DNA of 64,000 bases from Candidatus Acetatifactor stercoripullorum (lineage in GTDB: Bacteria; Bacillota; Clostridia; Lachnospirales; Lachnospiraceae): NCBI GenBank assembly GCA_019114005.1, contig DXGH01000038.1:1-64000 (forward strand), written 5' to 3'. A program made the position numbers and the translations under genes. Below the pieces are notes generated by a model, which was given only the letters and a program-made list of their open reading frames with translations, was not told where the DNA came from and made no database searches. Numbering within the stretch: the first letter of the stretch is position 1; the number at the start of each line of letters is the position of its first letter. Shown here in pieces: positions 43,533-53,562 of the stretch.

Positions 43533-44408
43533 TCAAGGGTTGTGTACGGCCTCCAAAGCCAGGCGGATGCAGCCCTTCACTCCCTGTTCATCATTCAGGG
43601 AGGGCCCAACGATGTAATTTTCCACATCCTGTACCTGCGGGGTCTGAATGTATCCCGCCATCATCTCTGCAAATTTTTCCCGCACCAGAGGCAGCAGCGA
43701 GGGCTGCTTCATCACGCCCCCTCCCAGCACAATGCGCTCCGGCGACAGGATCACGCAGTAGTCCATACAGGCCTGGGCTATGTAATAGCTTTCGATCTCC
43801 CATACCTCCCTGCGGTCTGAAAGCTGTGCTCCCTTTACTCCCCAGCGCTTTTCCAGGGACGGCCCCGCCGCAAGCCCTTCAAAGCAGTCCTTGTGAAAGG
43901 GACAGGCACCCTCATAGGGGTCGTCCGGATGTCTTTTCACCAGAATGTGCCCGCCCTCCGGGTGCATCATGCCGTGCAGAAGCCTTCCCTCTGAAAAAAC
44001 GCCCACACCTACGCCGGTGCCTATGGTAATATAAATGCTGTTTCTTAATCCTTTGGTAATTCCATAGGAGGCTTCTCCCAGGGCCGCCGCATTCACATCC
44101 GTGTCAAATCCTACAGGACAGTGCAGCCTTTGGGCAAAGGCACCCACGATGTCATAATTTTGCCAGGGAATTTTGGGCGTGGATGTGATATATCCGTAAT
44201 GGGGCGTCCCCTTTACAGGATTGATGGGGCCAAAACAGCCAATTCCCAAAGCCTCCACCTGCTCCTGTTCAAAAAAATCAAGCATTTTCGGCATCGTTTC
44301 CCGGGGCGTTTCAGTGGGAATAGTGATTTTTTTCAGGATTTCTCCCTCCTCATTTCCCACAGCGCATACCATCTTAGTGCCTCCTGCTTCCAAAGCTCCT
44401 ATTTTCAT
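43533..44408 (-). CDS. ROK family sugar kinase (fructokinase/mannokinase-like)
   Basis: The 291-residue kinase begins GALEAGGTKMVCAVG (phosphate loop) and has the sugar-binding and catalytic pattern FDTDVNAAALGEASYG, ITIGTGVGVGVF, and HPEGGHILVKRHPDD with the zinc motif CPFHKDCFEGLAAGPSL. These are typical of the ScrK/GmuE type, which phosphorylates fructose or mannose. At the end of an operon with alpha- and beta-mannosidases, mannose is the most likely substrate. It is the last gene before a terminator and follows the RidA gene by 88 bases. Confidence 0.9.
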   Translation of the reverse strand: MKIGALEAGGTKMVCAVGNEEGEILKKITIPTETPRETMPKMLDFFEQEQVEALGIGCFGPINPVKGTPHYGYITSTPKIPWQNYDIVGAFAQRLHCPVGFDTDVNAAALGEASYGITKGLRNSIYITIGTGVGVGVFSEGRLLHGMMHPEGGHILVKRHPDDPYEGACPFHKDCFEGLAAGPSLEKRWGVKGAQLSDRREVWEIESYYIAQACMDYCVILSPERIVLGGGVMKQPSLLPLVREKFAEMMAGYIQTPQVQDVENYIVGPSLNDEQGVKGCIRLALEAVHNP

Positions 44409-44496
44409 TTTCTACCTCCAGATTATCCTATGCTTTTATACATATTATCTCACCACGGATGACTTTTTCCAAGACTTTTTCTCTCTTCTTTGCTGA

Positions 44497-44961
44497 TTAT
44501 GCTTCCAGTTCAAAAATGAATTCAATTTCCACACTGGTGCTGCCGGGAAGCTCATTGCAGGATACCGCAGATCTGGCTCCCACGCCTCTTTCCTCCCCAA
44601 AAAGCTGGCATAAAAGCTCAGAGGCTGCGTCAATCACACCGGGCTGTCCGTGAAATCCAGGAGCGCTCTGTACAAAGCCCAGCGTCTTTATCAGCCGTCT
44701 GACCCTTCTTAAATCTCCCGTATACGCCTCCAGACAGCTTAAGGCGTTTAAGGTGCACAGCCTGGCAGCCTCCCGTCCCTCTTCCACTGTCACATCGCCG
44801 CCCACATATCCGGTCACCACTGCGGCGCCGTCCCTGGTTGCTCCCTGTCCCGAAACATACAGCAGATTTCCCGCCTGCACAACGGGCTGATAGATTCCCC
44901 CCTTTGCAGGCCTTCCCGGGAGCGTAAGCCCCATTTCCTTCAGCTTTTCATAAATATCCAT
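44497..44961 (-). CDS. RidA/YjgF/UK114 family protein
   Basis: The 154-residue protein is the longer RidA subtype: GNLLYVSGQGATRDGAAVVTGYVGGDVTVEEGREAARLCTLNALSCLEAYTG, then LIKTLGFVQSAPGFHGQPGVIDAASELLCQLFGEERGVGARSAVSCNELPG with the conserved Arg and the P-G turn. Family members form trimers and hydrolyse reactive enamine/imine intermediates in the cytoplasm. This subtype often sits in sugar or amine catabolic operons. It lies between the GH2 gene and the ROK kinase. Confidence 0.88.
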   Translation of the reverse strand: MDIYEKLKEMGLTLPGRPAKGGIYQPVVQAGNLLYVSGQGATRDGAAVVTGYVGGDVTVEEGREAARLCTLNALSCLEAYTGDLRRVRRLIKTLGFVQSAPGFHGQPGVIDAASELLCQLFGEERGVGARSAVSCNELPGSTSVEIEFIFELEA

Positions 44962-45105
44962 TTTATTTAATCTCCATTCCGAAGCGTAGCATAGGAATCG
45001 CGCAATAGAAATTCGCGCAGGCGATTTCTATTGTCGCATCAAGGCTTATTTGTGACGCTTCGGCACAATATAGCCAACGCGAATAAATTCGCGTGTAAAA
45101 AATTT
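44962..45105. repeat. Nested hairpin element between GH2 and RidA genes
   Basis: CCGAAGCGT at 44979-44987 pairs with ACGCTTCGG at 45055-45063. Inside it, GCAATAGAAATTCGC pairs with GCGATTTCTATTG (about 45002-45032). Next to it, ACGCGAAT-aa-ATTCGCGT at 45077-45094 forms another stem. Three strong stems in 144 bases within an operon suggest an RNA processing site or an inserted intergenic repeat. No T run of terminator type follows on the coding strand. Confidence 0.6.
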
Positions 45106-47553
45106 TTACCGAATATCAAAGACAGACCGCACCGCCAGCTTTTCACAGCTTCCCTCCAAAAGCTCCACGGTCCTTTCTCCTGCCTCCATATCAAAATAAT
45201 TATCCGACAGCCTCACATAGCCATCCTCCCCGTAAATTTCCACAGATTTTGCAAAGGCCTTTGCGGTCACCGTAATCTGGCTTCCCCTTCTTTTAAGGGT
45301 AAGAGCCGGATCCGCAAAACGGTAATGCTTGGGAGCCGTAAACAACACCGTCCCGCTGCTTACAATTCTGCCCTCCTGGGAGAAGTAATAGCAAAGATGA
45401 TTGCTTCTGTAATCCGTGTCAGAAAAATCCATAGTTTCCAGCCACAGACTGGAGAAGGGCTCCACTGTCACCTCCTCTTCCCCACAGGAAAGGATTCTGC
45501 TGTCAGGGGATCGAAGCTCCCAGCCCACCGTGCCCCGGATCCTTTTTGCCGTCTCGTTTGTCACATTCAGCCTGGCAGTGCTCACATTGGGGGTAGGCTC
45601 CTGCACCACCGAGGTTCTGGCGGTAATTTCACAGACCTCCTCACAGGAAATCATCACCGGCGCAAAAAATCTTGCCGCCGCATACTGCAGAGCCTTCCAT
45701 CTGCCATAGTAATCTATGGAGGCCCAGGAGGCCACTGGCCAGATATCGTTTAGCTGCCAGTACACCGCCCCCATGCAGCGGTCGTCGCTGCGGTTTCTCC
45801 GAAAATGCTCCACACCGTATCGCACAGCATCCGCCTGCAGCAGCTGGGAGGCATATAAAAGCGTCTCAAAGCTTGTGGGATAAAGATATGTCATGGAAAG
45901 ATACTGCAAAATCTTTCCGTTGGCTCCCTCATTTCTCTGGTGCCGCTCCATCACCCGGGAAAAAACATTCCGGTCCTGGGGCAGCGTAAAGCTTTTTATG
46001 GTTTCCAGACAGGGAAAGGACTGGAAGCCAAACTCTGACAGATATCGGAAGCAATGCTCTCTATATGCGGCAAAGGGCACGCCCGCATGCCATACGTCCC
46101 AGTTGTGCACATCTCCTCTGTCCGGGCTGTTGGGCTCCTCAAAGGAACCTCCCGAGGAGGGAGAAGAGGGCCAGTAAAAGGTATCCGGATCCTCCGTCTT
46201 TAAAATATGGGGAATAATATGCTCATTGATGCGGATATAATGGGCCTGGGTAGTTTTGCTTCCCTCATATTTGCACTGTGAGGAAAGCCACTCCATCTCA
46301 TTGTTGCCGCACCACAGCCCCAGAGCGGCGTGATGGCGCAGCCGGCGCACGTTCTGCCTGATTTCTTCTGTGATGTTTTCCTCAAAGGCATCGTCCAAAA
46401 GATAGTTGGCACAGGCGAACATCATATCCTGCCATACCACCAGCCCCAGCTCATCACAGGCGTCATAGAAGTCATCTGTTGGATAGTATCCGCCTCCCCA
46501 CACCCGTATCACATTAAAGTGACAGCTTTTGCAGTCCTCCAAAAGCTTTCTGGTTCTCTTGGGCGTAATCCTGTTTAGAATATTGTCCTGCGGAATATAA
46601 TCCGCACCCATGGCAAAAAAGGTTTGTCCGTTCACCTTATGGGCAAAGCTCTCGCCGTAGGAATCCTTGCGGCGCTCTATGGTGAGCGTCCTAAGGCCGA
46701 TGCGCTTCCTTGCTTCCTCTGCGACCTCGCCGCCCAAAAGCAGCTGCACCTTCACTGTATACAAGGGCTGCTCTCCCAGACCATTCGGCCACCACAGCAA
46801 GGGCTCTTCTATCCGGCAGGGCACACCGTTTTCAAGCCGGATTTCCTTTCCCCAAGGGTCTGTCAATGTAATCCGGAATTCTACCTCCTGTGCAGTGCTC
46901 ACCGCTTCTGCCGTCTTTACCATTTCTGCCTGTGCCCTGACGGTGAGAAATACATCCTCTTTGTGCTCCTGGAGGATGCGGATATCTCCCAGTCTGGCCT
47001 TATCATAGCCAAGCAGGCGCACATCCCTCCAGATACCTGCGTCCGGAAGCCTGGGGCCCCAGTCCCAGCCAAACATACAATGAGGCTTTCTCATATGGGG
47101 AAAACCTCTCATGGCATGAACGGTTCCCCCCACATGGTACTCCTCATCCTTCCTGCGGATGTATTTTATGGGAGATTTGATTTTTACCTCCAGCAGATTA
47201 TCCTGATCGCGCAGAACTTCGTTGACGTCAAACTCCCAGTACCGGTGGAAATTGTCCGCCCTGCCAAGAAAGCTGCCGTTTAGAAAAATTTCCGCTATGG
47301 TGTCAATGCCGTCAAAGCGAAGTTTTTTATTGGGACAGTCCATCAGCGTCTTTGGCACGTCAAAGCTTCTTACAAAGGTATAATCCTCCTCCAAAAGCTT
47401 TAAGGCATCCAGCTCATTTTCCCGATAATAGGGATCCTCCATTTCTCCGGCATCCAGAAGAAAAGAATAGACAGACCCCGGTATTTTTCCAAGAACCTGT
47501 TTTCCACTCTGGGATTTCATCTCCCATATGCCGTTCAAAACTATTTCCTGCAT
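45106..47553 (-). CDS. Beta-mannosidase, glycoside hydrolase family 2
   Basis: The 815-residue enzyme follows the GH2 mannosidase plan: an N-terminal sugar-binding domain with GIDTIAEIFLNGSFLGRADNFHRYWEFDV, an immunoglobulin-like domain, a TIM barrel with acid/base Glu 419 in WCGNNEMEW and nucleophile Glu 507 in YLSEFGFQSFP, and C-terminal beta domains. FGWDWGPRLPDAGIW is characteristic of beta-mannosidases. It releases mannose from the reducing-side Man-beta-1,4-GlcNAc or from mannobiose in the cytoplasm, as there is no signal peptide. It is downstream of GH31 by 12 bases. Confidence 0.93.
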   Translation of the reverse strand: MQEIVLNGIWEMKSQSGKQVLGKIPGSVYSFLLDAGEMEDPYYRENELDALKLLEEDYTFVRSFDVPKTLMDCPNKKLRFDGIDTIAEIFLNGSFLGRADNFHRYWEFDVNEVLRDQDNLLEVKIKSPIKYIRRKDEEYHVGGTVHAMRGFPHMRKPHCMFGWDWGPRLPDAGIWRDVRLLGYDKARLGDIRILQEHKEDVFLTVRAQAEMVKTAEAVSTAQEVEFRITLTDPWGKEIRLENGVPCRIEEPLLWWPNGLGEQPLYTVKVQLLLGGEVAEEARKRIGLRTLTIERRKDSYGESFAHKVNGQTFFAMGADYIPQDNILNRITPKRTRKLLEDCKSCHFNVIRVWGGGYYPTDDFYDACDELGLVVWQDMMFACANYLLDDAFEENITEEIRQNVRRLRHHAALGLWCGNNEMEWLSSQCKYEGSKTTQAHYIRINEHIIPHILKTEDPDTFYWPSSPSSGGSFEEPNSPDRGDVHNWDVWHAGVPFAAYREHCFRYLSEFGFQSFPCLETIKSFTLPQDRNVFSRVMERHQRNEGANGKILQYLSMTYLYPTSFETLLYASQLLQADAVRYGVEHFRRNRSDDRCMGAVYWQLNDIWPVASWASIDYYGRWKALQYAAARFFAPVMISCEEVCEITARTSVVQEPTPNVSTARLNVTNETAKRIRGTVGWELRSPDSRILSCGEEEVTVEPFSSLWLETMDFSDTDYRSNHLCYYFSQEGRIVSSGTVLFTAPKHYRFADPALTLKRRGSQITVTAKAFAKSVEIYGEDGYVRLSDNYFDMEAGERTVELLEGSCEKLAVRSVFDIR

Positions 47554-47565
47554 TGTCTCCTCCCT

Positions 47566-49452
47566 TTAGCTTCCTATGGAAAGCTCTGTGAAAACTTCCC
47601 CAATCTTTTTTTCTTGTCCCTTCCGCACAAAGAAAAATGCCTGATGCTCTTTTGCCTTAATATACACGATTCCCTTTTTCATTGTCTCTGTCTCAAAATG
47701 CGTGCTGTCCAGACATTTCACAAAGAGCATATCCTCCGGCAGATAGACATAGCGCCCGGGGGCGTTTTGCACATAGATGGGCGCAAGCATCAGCGAATCC
47801 CCCAAAAGGAGCTGGTCGTCCACACTCCGGGCCATCTCATCCTCCGGAAAGTCAAAGCTTAAGGGCGCAAAGAGCACATCATTGTTTTCCGCGGCAGAAA
47901 TCATTTCCCGGTAAAGGAAAGGAATCAGCCGATACCGCAGCCTGATCAGCTCTCTGTATTCCTCTTTCTTCTCAAACTGATAAAATTCCTGTGGCTTATA
48001 ATCCAGATGGCAATGATTGCGCATCAGGGGTACAAAAATTCCAAAGGACAGCCACCGCAGCATCAGATCCTGTGTACAGTCGTCCCCGAATCCCCCGATG
48101 TCCGCCCCCGCATAGAGAAAACCGCACATATTCAGGGCGGGCATCATCTGTATATTCAAAAGCAGATGGCTCCACCAGGAGCAGTTATCCCCGGTCCACA
48201 CACCGCTGAGGCGGTGCATGCCGATATAGGAGGAGCGGGAGTACAAAAGGGGTGTTTTGCCAGGCATCCCTTTCTCAAAACCCTCCCTGGCCGCCTTCAT
48301 CATAAAATATCCGTACAGATTGTGAAGCTGCCTGTGAGTATAGGTTCTTCCCTCATAGTGATGTACGAATCTATCGTGATCCGCAGGGTTGTCCTGGAAG
48401 CGCTGTATGCCGGACTGCAGTCTGGCAAAGCTTGAGGTGAGCTTCTCCTCCTTTGCGTATTCCTCCGGCGGCACCTTCTCCCAAAGCTCCTTCACAGCGT
48501 CCAGGCTCCAGAACATGGCCGGTTCGTTCATATCATTCCAGCAGCCCTCGATTCCCTGGCTTATGAGAAAGCCATACTGCTCTCCAAACCACTTGGCGGC
48601 CTCCTGGTCAAACACGTCTACCAGCACAGATTTCCCCGGCCATACGCCGAAAATATATTCCTCTCCGTTCTTCTTGCGGCAAAAATATCCCTTTTTGCGG
48701 CCTTCCTCATAGACCTCCCAGCCCTCCTGAGCCTTGATGCCCGCATCGATAATGGGCAGCAGCCGCACACCCTGTTCTCTCATCTCCTGAACGAAGGCAG
48801 GAAAATCCGGGAAGCGTTCGCTGCTTACCGTAAAGTCTCTGCAGCCGTCCATATAGTCGATGTCAAGACACACAATATCCAGCGGCACTCCGGCTTCCTT
48901 GTGTTTTTTCACTACCTCTCTCACATCCTGGGCGGTGCGGTAGCCCCAGCGGCTCTGCTGAAAACCCAGCCCCCATTTGGGGGGAATATAGCTTTTTCCG
49001 ATCAGCCTGCGGAAGGTTTTCACCACCTCCCTGTCCGAGGCTTCCTCTATCAGATATAAGACAATATCCGCCTGTGGAGCGCTTACTGAAAGCTCCTTTT
49101 CCCTGGAAGCCCCCACATCAAAGGAAATCTCCCCGGGATAATCAAAGAACAGCCCGATATGACGCCTGCCGCTGATCAGAAGAAAGTTGTGAGCTGCATA
49201 AAGACCATGCTTCCCCTCTGTATGGGCAGGATCATCCTTGTTGTAATGGGTATAAATCCAGCCTCTCTTGTTCAGCCCTCTGACATTTTCTCCCAGGCCG
49301 TACACAACATCCTGTTTTTCAAGAGGACAAATGTACCCAAAGCCTTCTCCCGGCAAAATCCTTCCAAAGGAAGGCTCACCGCTTTGCAGCGGAATTTCCT
49401 CCACCACTGCCTGTGTATTCACAGGACTGCCATATTCATATTTTTCTACCAT
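47566..49452 (-). CDS. Glycoside hydrolase family 31 (alpha-glucosidase-like)
   Basis: The 628-residue enzyme has the GH31 nucleophile Asp 307 in EGCWNDMNEPAMFW, the acid/base Asp 422 in GVWTGDNCSWWSHL, and the substrate pocket block DIVCLDIDYMDGCRDFTVSSERFPD. Length is in the range of cytoplasmic bacterial GH31 enzymes; no signal peptide. It hydrolyses terminal alpha-linked glucose or a related sugar. Between two mannosidases it may remove alpha-glucose caps of immature N-glycans, or process another alpha-glycoside; this is inference. Genes on both sides are 11-12 bases away. Confidence 0.93.
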   Translation of the reverse strand: MVEKYEYGSPVNTQAVVEEIPLQSGEPSFGRILPGEGFGYICPLEKQDVVYGLGENVRGLNKRGWIYTHYNKDDPAHTEGKHGLYAAHNFLLISGRRHIGLFFDYPGEISFDVGASREKELSVSAPQADIVLYLIEEASDREVVKTFRRLIGKSYIPPKWGLGFQQSRWGYRTAQDVREVVKKHKEAGVPLDIVCLDIDYMDGCRDFTVSSERFPDFPAFVQEMREQGVRLLPIIDAGIKAQEGWEVYEEGRKKGYFCRKKNGEEYIFGVWPGKSVLVDVFDQEAAKWFGEQYGFLISQGIEGCWNDMNEPAMFWSLDAVKELWEKVPPEEYAKEEKLTSSFARLQSGIQRFQDNPADHDRFVHHYEGRTYTHRQLHNLYGYFMMKAAREGFEKGMPGKTPLLYSRSSYIGMHRLSGVWTGDNCSWWSHLLLNIQMMPALNMCGFLYAGADIGGFGDDCTQDLMLRWLSFGIFVPLMRNHCHLDYKPQEFYQFEKKEEYRELIRLRYRLIPFLYREMISAAENNDVLFAPLSFDFPEDEMARSVDDQLLLGDSLMLAPIYVQNAPGRYVYLPEDMLFVKCLDSTHFETETMKKGIVYIKAKEHQAFFFVRKGQEKKIGEVFTELSIGS

Positions 49453-49463
49453 AGCCGTATCCT

Positions 49464-52400
49464 CTACTGTAATCTGTATGTCTGAATCTCGAAGGGCTTT
49501 ACCACAATTTCCGCGCGTCCTTCCCTGACAGGAATGGCCTCTCCCTTCTCCTCCTCCAAGAGATTACAGGGAATCAGGCGCGTGATCTGGGGCGGCAGAG
49601 AAAGCACTGCCCTGGTTCTCGCATTTTGATTTTCGTAAAGCCTGAGAATCAGCCCTTTGCCATCCTCCGCTCTTTTGATGGTCTCGATTCTGATGTTCTT
49701 GCAATCTACACTGCAGAAGGAAGGAAGCGCAAGGGTTCCCTTCACCACATAGGGAGCTCTGTTCAGCTGCTCCGCTTCTCTAACCGTATCCCCCTTGACA
49801 AGATCACCCTGATGAGGGTACAGGGCATATGTAAAATAATGTACCTCTCTGTCTGCCTGTGGATTAGGGTGATTTCCGGATTTAACCAAGGTCAGAGTCA
49901 TCTCTCCGTTCTTTATGGAATGACCGTATTTGCAGTCGTTTAAAAGGCTCACGCCGTAGTTTCCCTCGGACAGGTCTGCCCACTTGTGGGCGCAGGTCTC
50001 AAACTGTGCCTCCTCCCAGCTGGTGTTTGTATGAGTGTTTCGTTTTACATTGCCAAACTGAATCTCAAAGGCTGCCTGGGTGCTGTGCACATCCACAGGA
50101 AAGCATGCCTTCAAAAGATGCTGGTTGTCCTTCCAGTCCAAAACCGTCTCAAAGTCAATCCGCATGGTATCGGGATAAAAATGAATGCGCTGGCAGATGG
50201 AGGATCTGCTGAAGCTTCTTTTGATCAGCAGCGTGGCGCGCACAGGTCCCTCCTCCACAAAGTCCATTTCCTCCACCTGGGTGATATCCCAGCTCTTCTC
50301 GCTGTAATAAACATCGATATCCCAGTTATTATGAGCCATGGGCTTATCCTCGTACATGCGAAGCAGATTTCCTCTGCCTCCTTTGGCAAGCACTTCTCTT
50401 TCCTCCCGCTTATCATAGATGGACACAAAATTTCCCTGATCGTCCCACACCGCCCGATAAAGGGGCGTCTCCACGCTGCGCGGCGTAAGAATAAAGGGGT
50501 TTTTTGCCTGTTTCCCCAATGTCACATGACAGACTCTGCTTCCCATGGAGGGCAGGCCCTTCACCTTTGCCAAAAAGCCTTCCCTGGTTCTCTGCATGGG
50601 GAAACAATTACCCTCCTCATCTGAAAGCCAAAGCCCCGAGGGCTCCTTTGAGGGCTCTGAAACCTCCTTCAAAAGCTGTGGTTCCAGCATTTCCTCCTTT
50701 ATCAGAATTACAGCGTCCGTCTCCATGCCGATGGTGTTGAGCACAGAAATATTCTCGGAATCCTCCGTCAACGTCTTAAGCGCCTCCGTTGTCAGCTCCT
50801 CCATAGCTGCAAAGAGCTCTTCGTATTCCGTCCTTGTGACGTCGTACACCTGACGGATGGAGGAACCGGGCAGAATGTCATGGAATTGATTTAACAGAAC
50901 CTTCTTCCATATCTGCTCCAGCTTTTCCACAGGATAGGAAAGGCCCTTTTTTGATGCAAGCACACGCAGAAGCTCCAGATCCATAAGCTTTAATTCACAC
51001 TTTCGGTTTGCCCGTTTGTTTCTTCCCATGGAGGTGTAGGTTCCCCTATGATATTCAAAATAAAACTCGCCCTCCCACACGGGCAGCCGTTTACTGCCCT
51101 CTACTCTTTCCCGCAGCTCTTCAAAGTATGTGCGGGAAAATACCTGTCTGACCTTTGGTATTCCCTTCAGCCCCTTTTCCATCCGCTTTGAGGTTTCCAG
51201 CATTTCCCTGGTAGGACCGCCGCCTCCGTCTCCAAAACCATAGGCCACTAAAATATCATTATTGATCTCTTTGTTCTGGTATCTTTCCCAGCCGCCCATA
51301 ATGGAATCCGGATGCAGCCTGCCATTATAGGTGGTAAAGAAGTTCTTTATATTCTGCCCGATATCCACGGTTGTGATCATATGGGTGAGAACCTCCGAGC
51401 CGTCGATTCCCCTCCATATCATGGTATCGTTTGGAATCTGATTGATCTGGTTCCAGGACAGCTTGGTGGTCATAAAATACTCAATGCCACAGCCTCTCAT
51501 GATCTGAGGGAGGGCACCGGAATACCCAAATACATCCGGCAGCCACAGGATTTTATTGTCTACGCCGAATTCTTCTTTAAAAAACCGTTTTCCATACAAA
51601 AACTGACGGATCAGGGATTCCCCGGAGGTAAGGTTGCAGTCCGCCTCCACCCACATACCGCCCTCCGGCTCCCAGCGTCCCTCTTTAATGCGCTTGCAGA
51701 TCTCCTGATAAACCTGGGGATATCTCTCCTTTACAAAGACGTACAGCTGAGGCTGGCTTGACATAAATTTATAATCGGGATACTCCTCCATCAGCTTCAG
51801 CACAGTGGAAAAGCTCCTCGCCGCCTTTTCTCTGGTCTGCTCCACAGTCCACAGCCAGGCCACGTCAATGTGGGTATGGCCGATACAGGAGGCGATAACC
51901 TCCTCATATCCTCCCCGCTTTTCGTACAGTTCCTCCGCCAGATACCCTCTCGCCTGTCTGACTGATTCATAATAGGCTTCCGAGTAAGGTTCTCTCAAAT
52001 CTATAAGGTTTACCGCCTCATTCAAGATGGCAGTCATCTGAATCCGGTCCTGATTCTCCTTATCCATTCTTCCGAAAGCCTGCAGAGGCACCCAGATATC
52101 ATAATAAAGAGCCGCCGTCTCCAAATCCGGCACAAAAAGCTCTGCCTCCAGGCGAAACTCTGTAAAATCCAGCCCCGAATAGGCCTGCAGTCCGATCTGA
52201 AGCTCCTCTCCCTCCATGGCTTCCTCACAAAGCTTTGCCTCCCTGTGATTGATGTCCATTCCCTGAACGGCGCTGTCATTTAAAAACAGCAGAAACTGGG
52301 GATTCTTGGTGGAATCCTTTGTCATGCCAAGCTCTGGTGCAATCAAAAGCCATAAGGGCTGTCCCGCCAGCTCTTTTGGCACTCTTGCCTTCGCCCGGAA

Positions 52401-52601
52401 AAAGCAATGGGCGTCCGGGCCATACCAGTGCATGGTTTTACTGTCGAATGGCTCCCAAGGCATTGCATCCTCGTCAGCCTTGGAGGGAAACAGCCAGAAT
52501 CCCTTTTTGTACTCCCAGCTTTCAATGGGAACAGCCTTCTTCACAGAAAGCTGCTTCAATTCTCTGCAGATGACATCTGCTCTTTTGTCTAAATAACGCA
52601 T
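49464..52601 (-). CDS. Alpha-mannosidase, glycoside hydrolase family 38
   Basis: The 1045-residue enzyme shows an N-terminal GH38 carbohydrate-binding region, the zinc-site block GHTHIDVAW (241-249), and nucleophile Asp 321 in GGMWVEADCNLTSGES, followed by LWLPDVFGYSGALPQIM and the alpha-mannosidase middle domain (FYFEYHRGTYTSMGRNKRANRKCE). The C-terminal half is beta-rich. It cleaves alpha-mannosides in the cytoplasm, typically alpha-1,2/1,3/1,6-mannose of N-glycans or mannans. It directly follows the two permease genes by 24 bases, so imported mannosides are its likely substrate. Confidence 0.95.
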   Translation of the reverse strand: MRYLDKRADVICRELKQLSVKKAVPIESWEYKKGFWLFPSKADEDAMPWEPFDSKTMHWYGPDAHCFFRAKARVPKELAGQPLWLLIAPELGMTKDSTKNPQFLLFLNDSAVQGMDINHREAKLCEEAMEGEELQIGLQAYSGLDFTEFRLEAELFVPDLETAALYYDIWVPLQAFGRMDKENQDRIQMTAILNEAVNLIDLREPYSEAYYESVRQARGYLAEELYEKRGGYEEVIASCIGHTHIDVAWLWTVEQTREKAARSFSTVLKLMEEYPDYKFMSSQPQLYVFVKERYPQVYQEICKRIKEGRWEPEGGMWVEADCNLTSGESLIRQFLYGKRFFKEEFGVDNKILWLPDVFGYSGALPQIMRGCGIEYFMTTKLSWNQINQIPNDTMIWRGIDGSEVLTHMITTVDIGQNIKNFFTTYNGRLHPDSIMGGWERYQNKEINNDILVAYGFGDGGGGPTREMLETSKRMEKGLKGIPKVRQVFSRTYFEELRERVEGSKRLPVWEGEFYFEYHRGTYTSMGRNKRANRKCELKLMDLELLRVLASKKGLSYPVEKLEQIWKKVLLNQFHDILPGSSIRQVYDVTRTEYEELFAAMEELTTEALKTLTEDSENISVLNTIGMETDAVILIKEEMLEPQLLKEVSEPSKEPSGLWLSDEEGNCFPMQRTREGFLAKVKGLPSMGSRVCHVTLGKQAKNPFILTPRSVETPLYRAVWDDQGNFVSIYDKREEREVLAKGGRGNLLRMYEDKPMAHNNWDIDVYYSEKSWDITQVEEMDFVEEGPVRATLLIKRSFSRSSICQRIHFYPDTMRIDFETVLDWKDNQHLLKACFPVDVHSTQAAFEIQFGNVKRNTHTNTSWEEAQFETCAHKWADLSEGNYGVSLLNDCKYGHSIKNGEMTLTLVKSGNHPNPQADREVHYFTYALYPHQGDLVKGDTVREAEQLNRAPYVVKGTLALPSFCSVDCKNIRIETIKRAEDGKGLILRLYENQNARTRAVLSLPPQITRLIPCNLLEEEKGEAIPVREGRAEIVVKPFEIQTYRLQ

Positions 52602-52625
52602 ATTCTCCTCTCATCCCGAAGACCG

Positions 52626-53552
52626 CTACCCCTTCACCGAGCCGATCATTACACCCTTTTCAAAATACTTCTGCAGCCAAGGGAAAACAATCAGCATGGG
52701 AAGCGTGGATACCACGATCACTCCATATTTTATCAGGTTCATCAAATCTGCCTGCTGCATCATAGCCTGCATGGAGCCTGCGTCTAATCCGGCGCCTCCT
52801 GCCCCTTCCAAAATGGTGCTGGCTATTTTGCTTTGAATCAGAATCTCTCTCAAAATCAGCTGCAGCGGATATTTTCCTCTGTCGCTTAGGTAAATCATGG
52901 CGTTGAAGTATTCATTCCAATGCCCTACGCCATAGTAGAGAGCCATCACCACGATCACAGGCTTGGACAAGGGCAGCACCAGTTTTGCAAAAATCTTAAA
53001 GTCGCTGCAGCCGTCGATCATGGCCGCCTCATGAAGCTCCCAGGAAATGCCGGCAAAAAAGGTTCTGGACACGATCAGATTGTAGACAGATACCAGTCCT
53101 CCCAGCATCATATATAATCTGGTGTCCAAAAGGTGAAAATCCCTGATATTCAGATACATGGGAATCAATCCACCGCTGAAATACATGGTCACAATAAAAA
53201 CCTTCATCAGGATGCCCCTTCCCGGCAGGTCCTTTCTGGAAAGGGCATAGGCGCAGGGCAGTGTCACCGCCAGGTTCAGCAGTGTGCCTCCCACCGTGTA
53301 TAAAATGGTGTTGGCATAGCCCGTAAAAATATCCTGATACTGCATAATATACTTATAGCCATCCAGAGTAAAACCCACCGGCAGAAGAATCACATCGCCG
53401 GAGGTTACCGCCACCGGATCGCTGACCGAAGCGCTTACCACAAAAATCAAGGGATACAGGGCAATCACAAGGATGAGCCCCAGTATCAGATAATTGCAGC
53501 AGACAAACAGCCTGTCGTTTAAACTCATCTTTTTTCCTCTGAGCTTTTCCAT
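52626..53552 (-). CDS. Carbohydrate ABC transporter permease (LplC/YtcP-like)
   Basis: The 308-residue permease has six helices, the EAA loop ELHEAAMIDGCSDFKIFAKLVLPLSKPVIVV, and the C-terminus KYFEKGVMIGSVKG. It also holds a short insert rich in Ala/Gly/Met (GGAGLDAGSMQAMMQQAD) before the last helices, as seen in some YtcP-like permeases. It pairs with the LplB-like permease encoded 10 bases upstream. No ATPase gene is near. Confidence 0.92.
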   Translation of the reverse strand: MEKLRGKKMSLNDRLFVCCNYLILGLILVIALYPLIFVVSASVSDPVAVTSGDVILLPVGFTLDGYKYIMQYQDIFTGYANTILYTVGGTLLNLAVTLPCAYALSRKDLPGRGILMKVFIVTMYFSGGLIPMYLNIRDFHLLDTRLYMMLGGLVSVYNLIVSRTFFAGISWELHEAAMIDGCSDFKIFAKLVLPLSKPVIVVMALYYGVGHWNEYFNAMIYLSDRGKYPLQLILREILIQSKIASTILEGAGGAGLDAGSMQAMMQQADLMNLIKYGVIVVSTLPMLIVFPWLQKYFEKGVMIGSVKG

Positions 53553-53562
53553 ACGCCACCTC

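Noticed and set aside
43348..43536. Extension of the MATE frame upstream of 43347
   Set aside because: It covers the terminator of the ROK gene, and a ribosome site lies before 43347.
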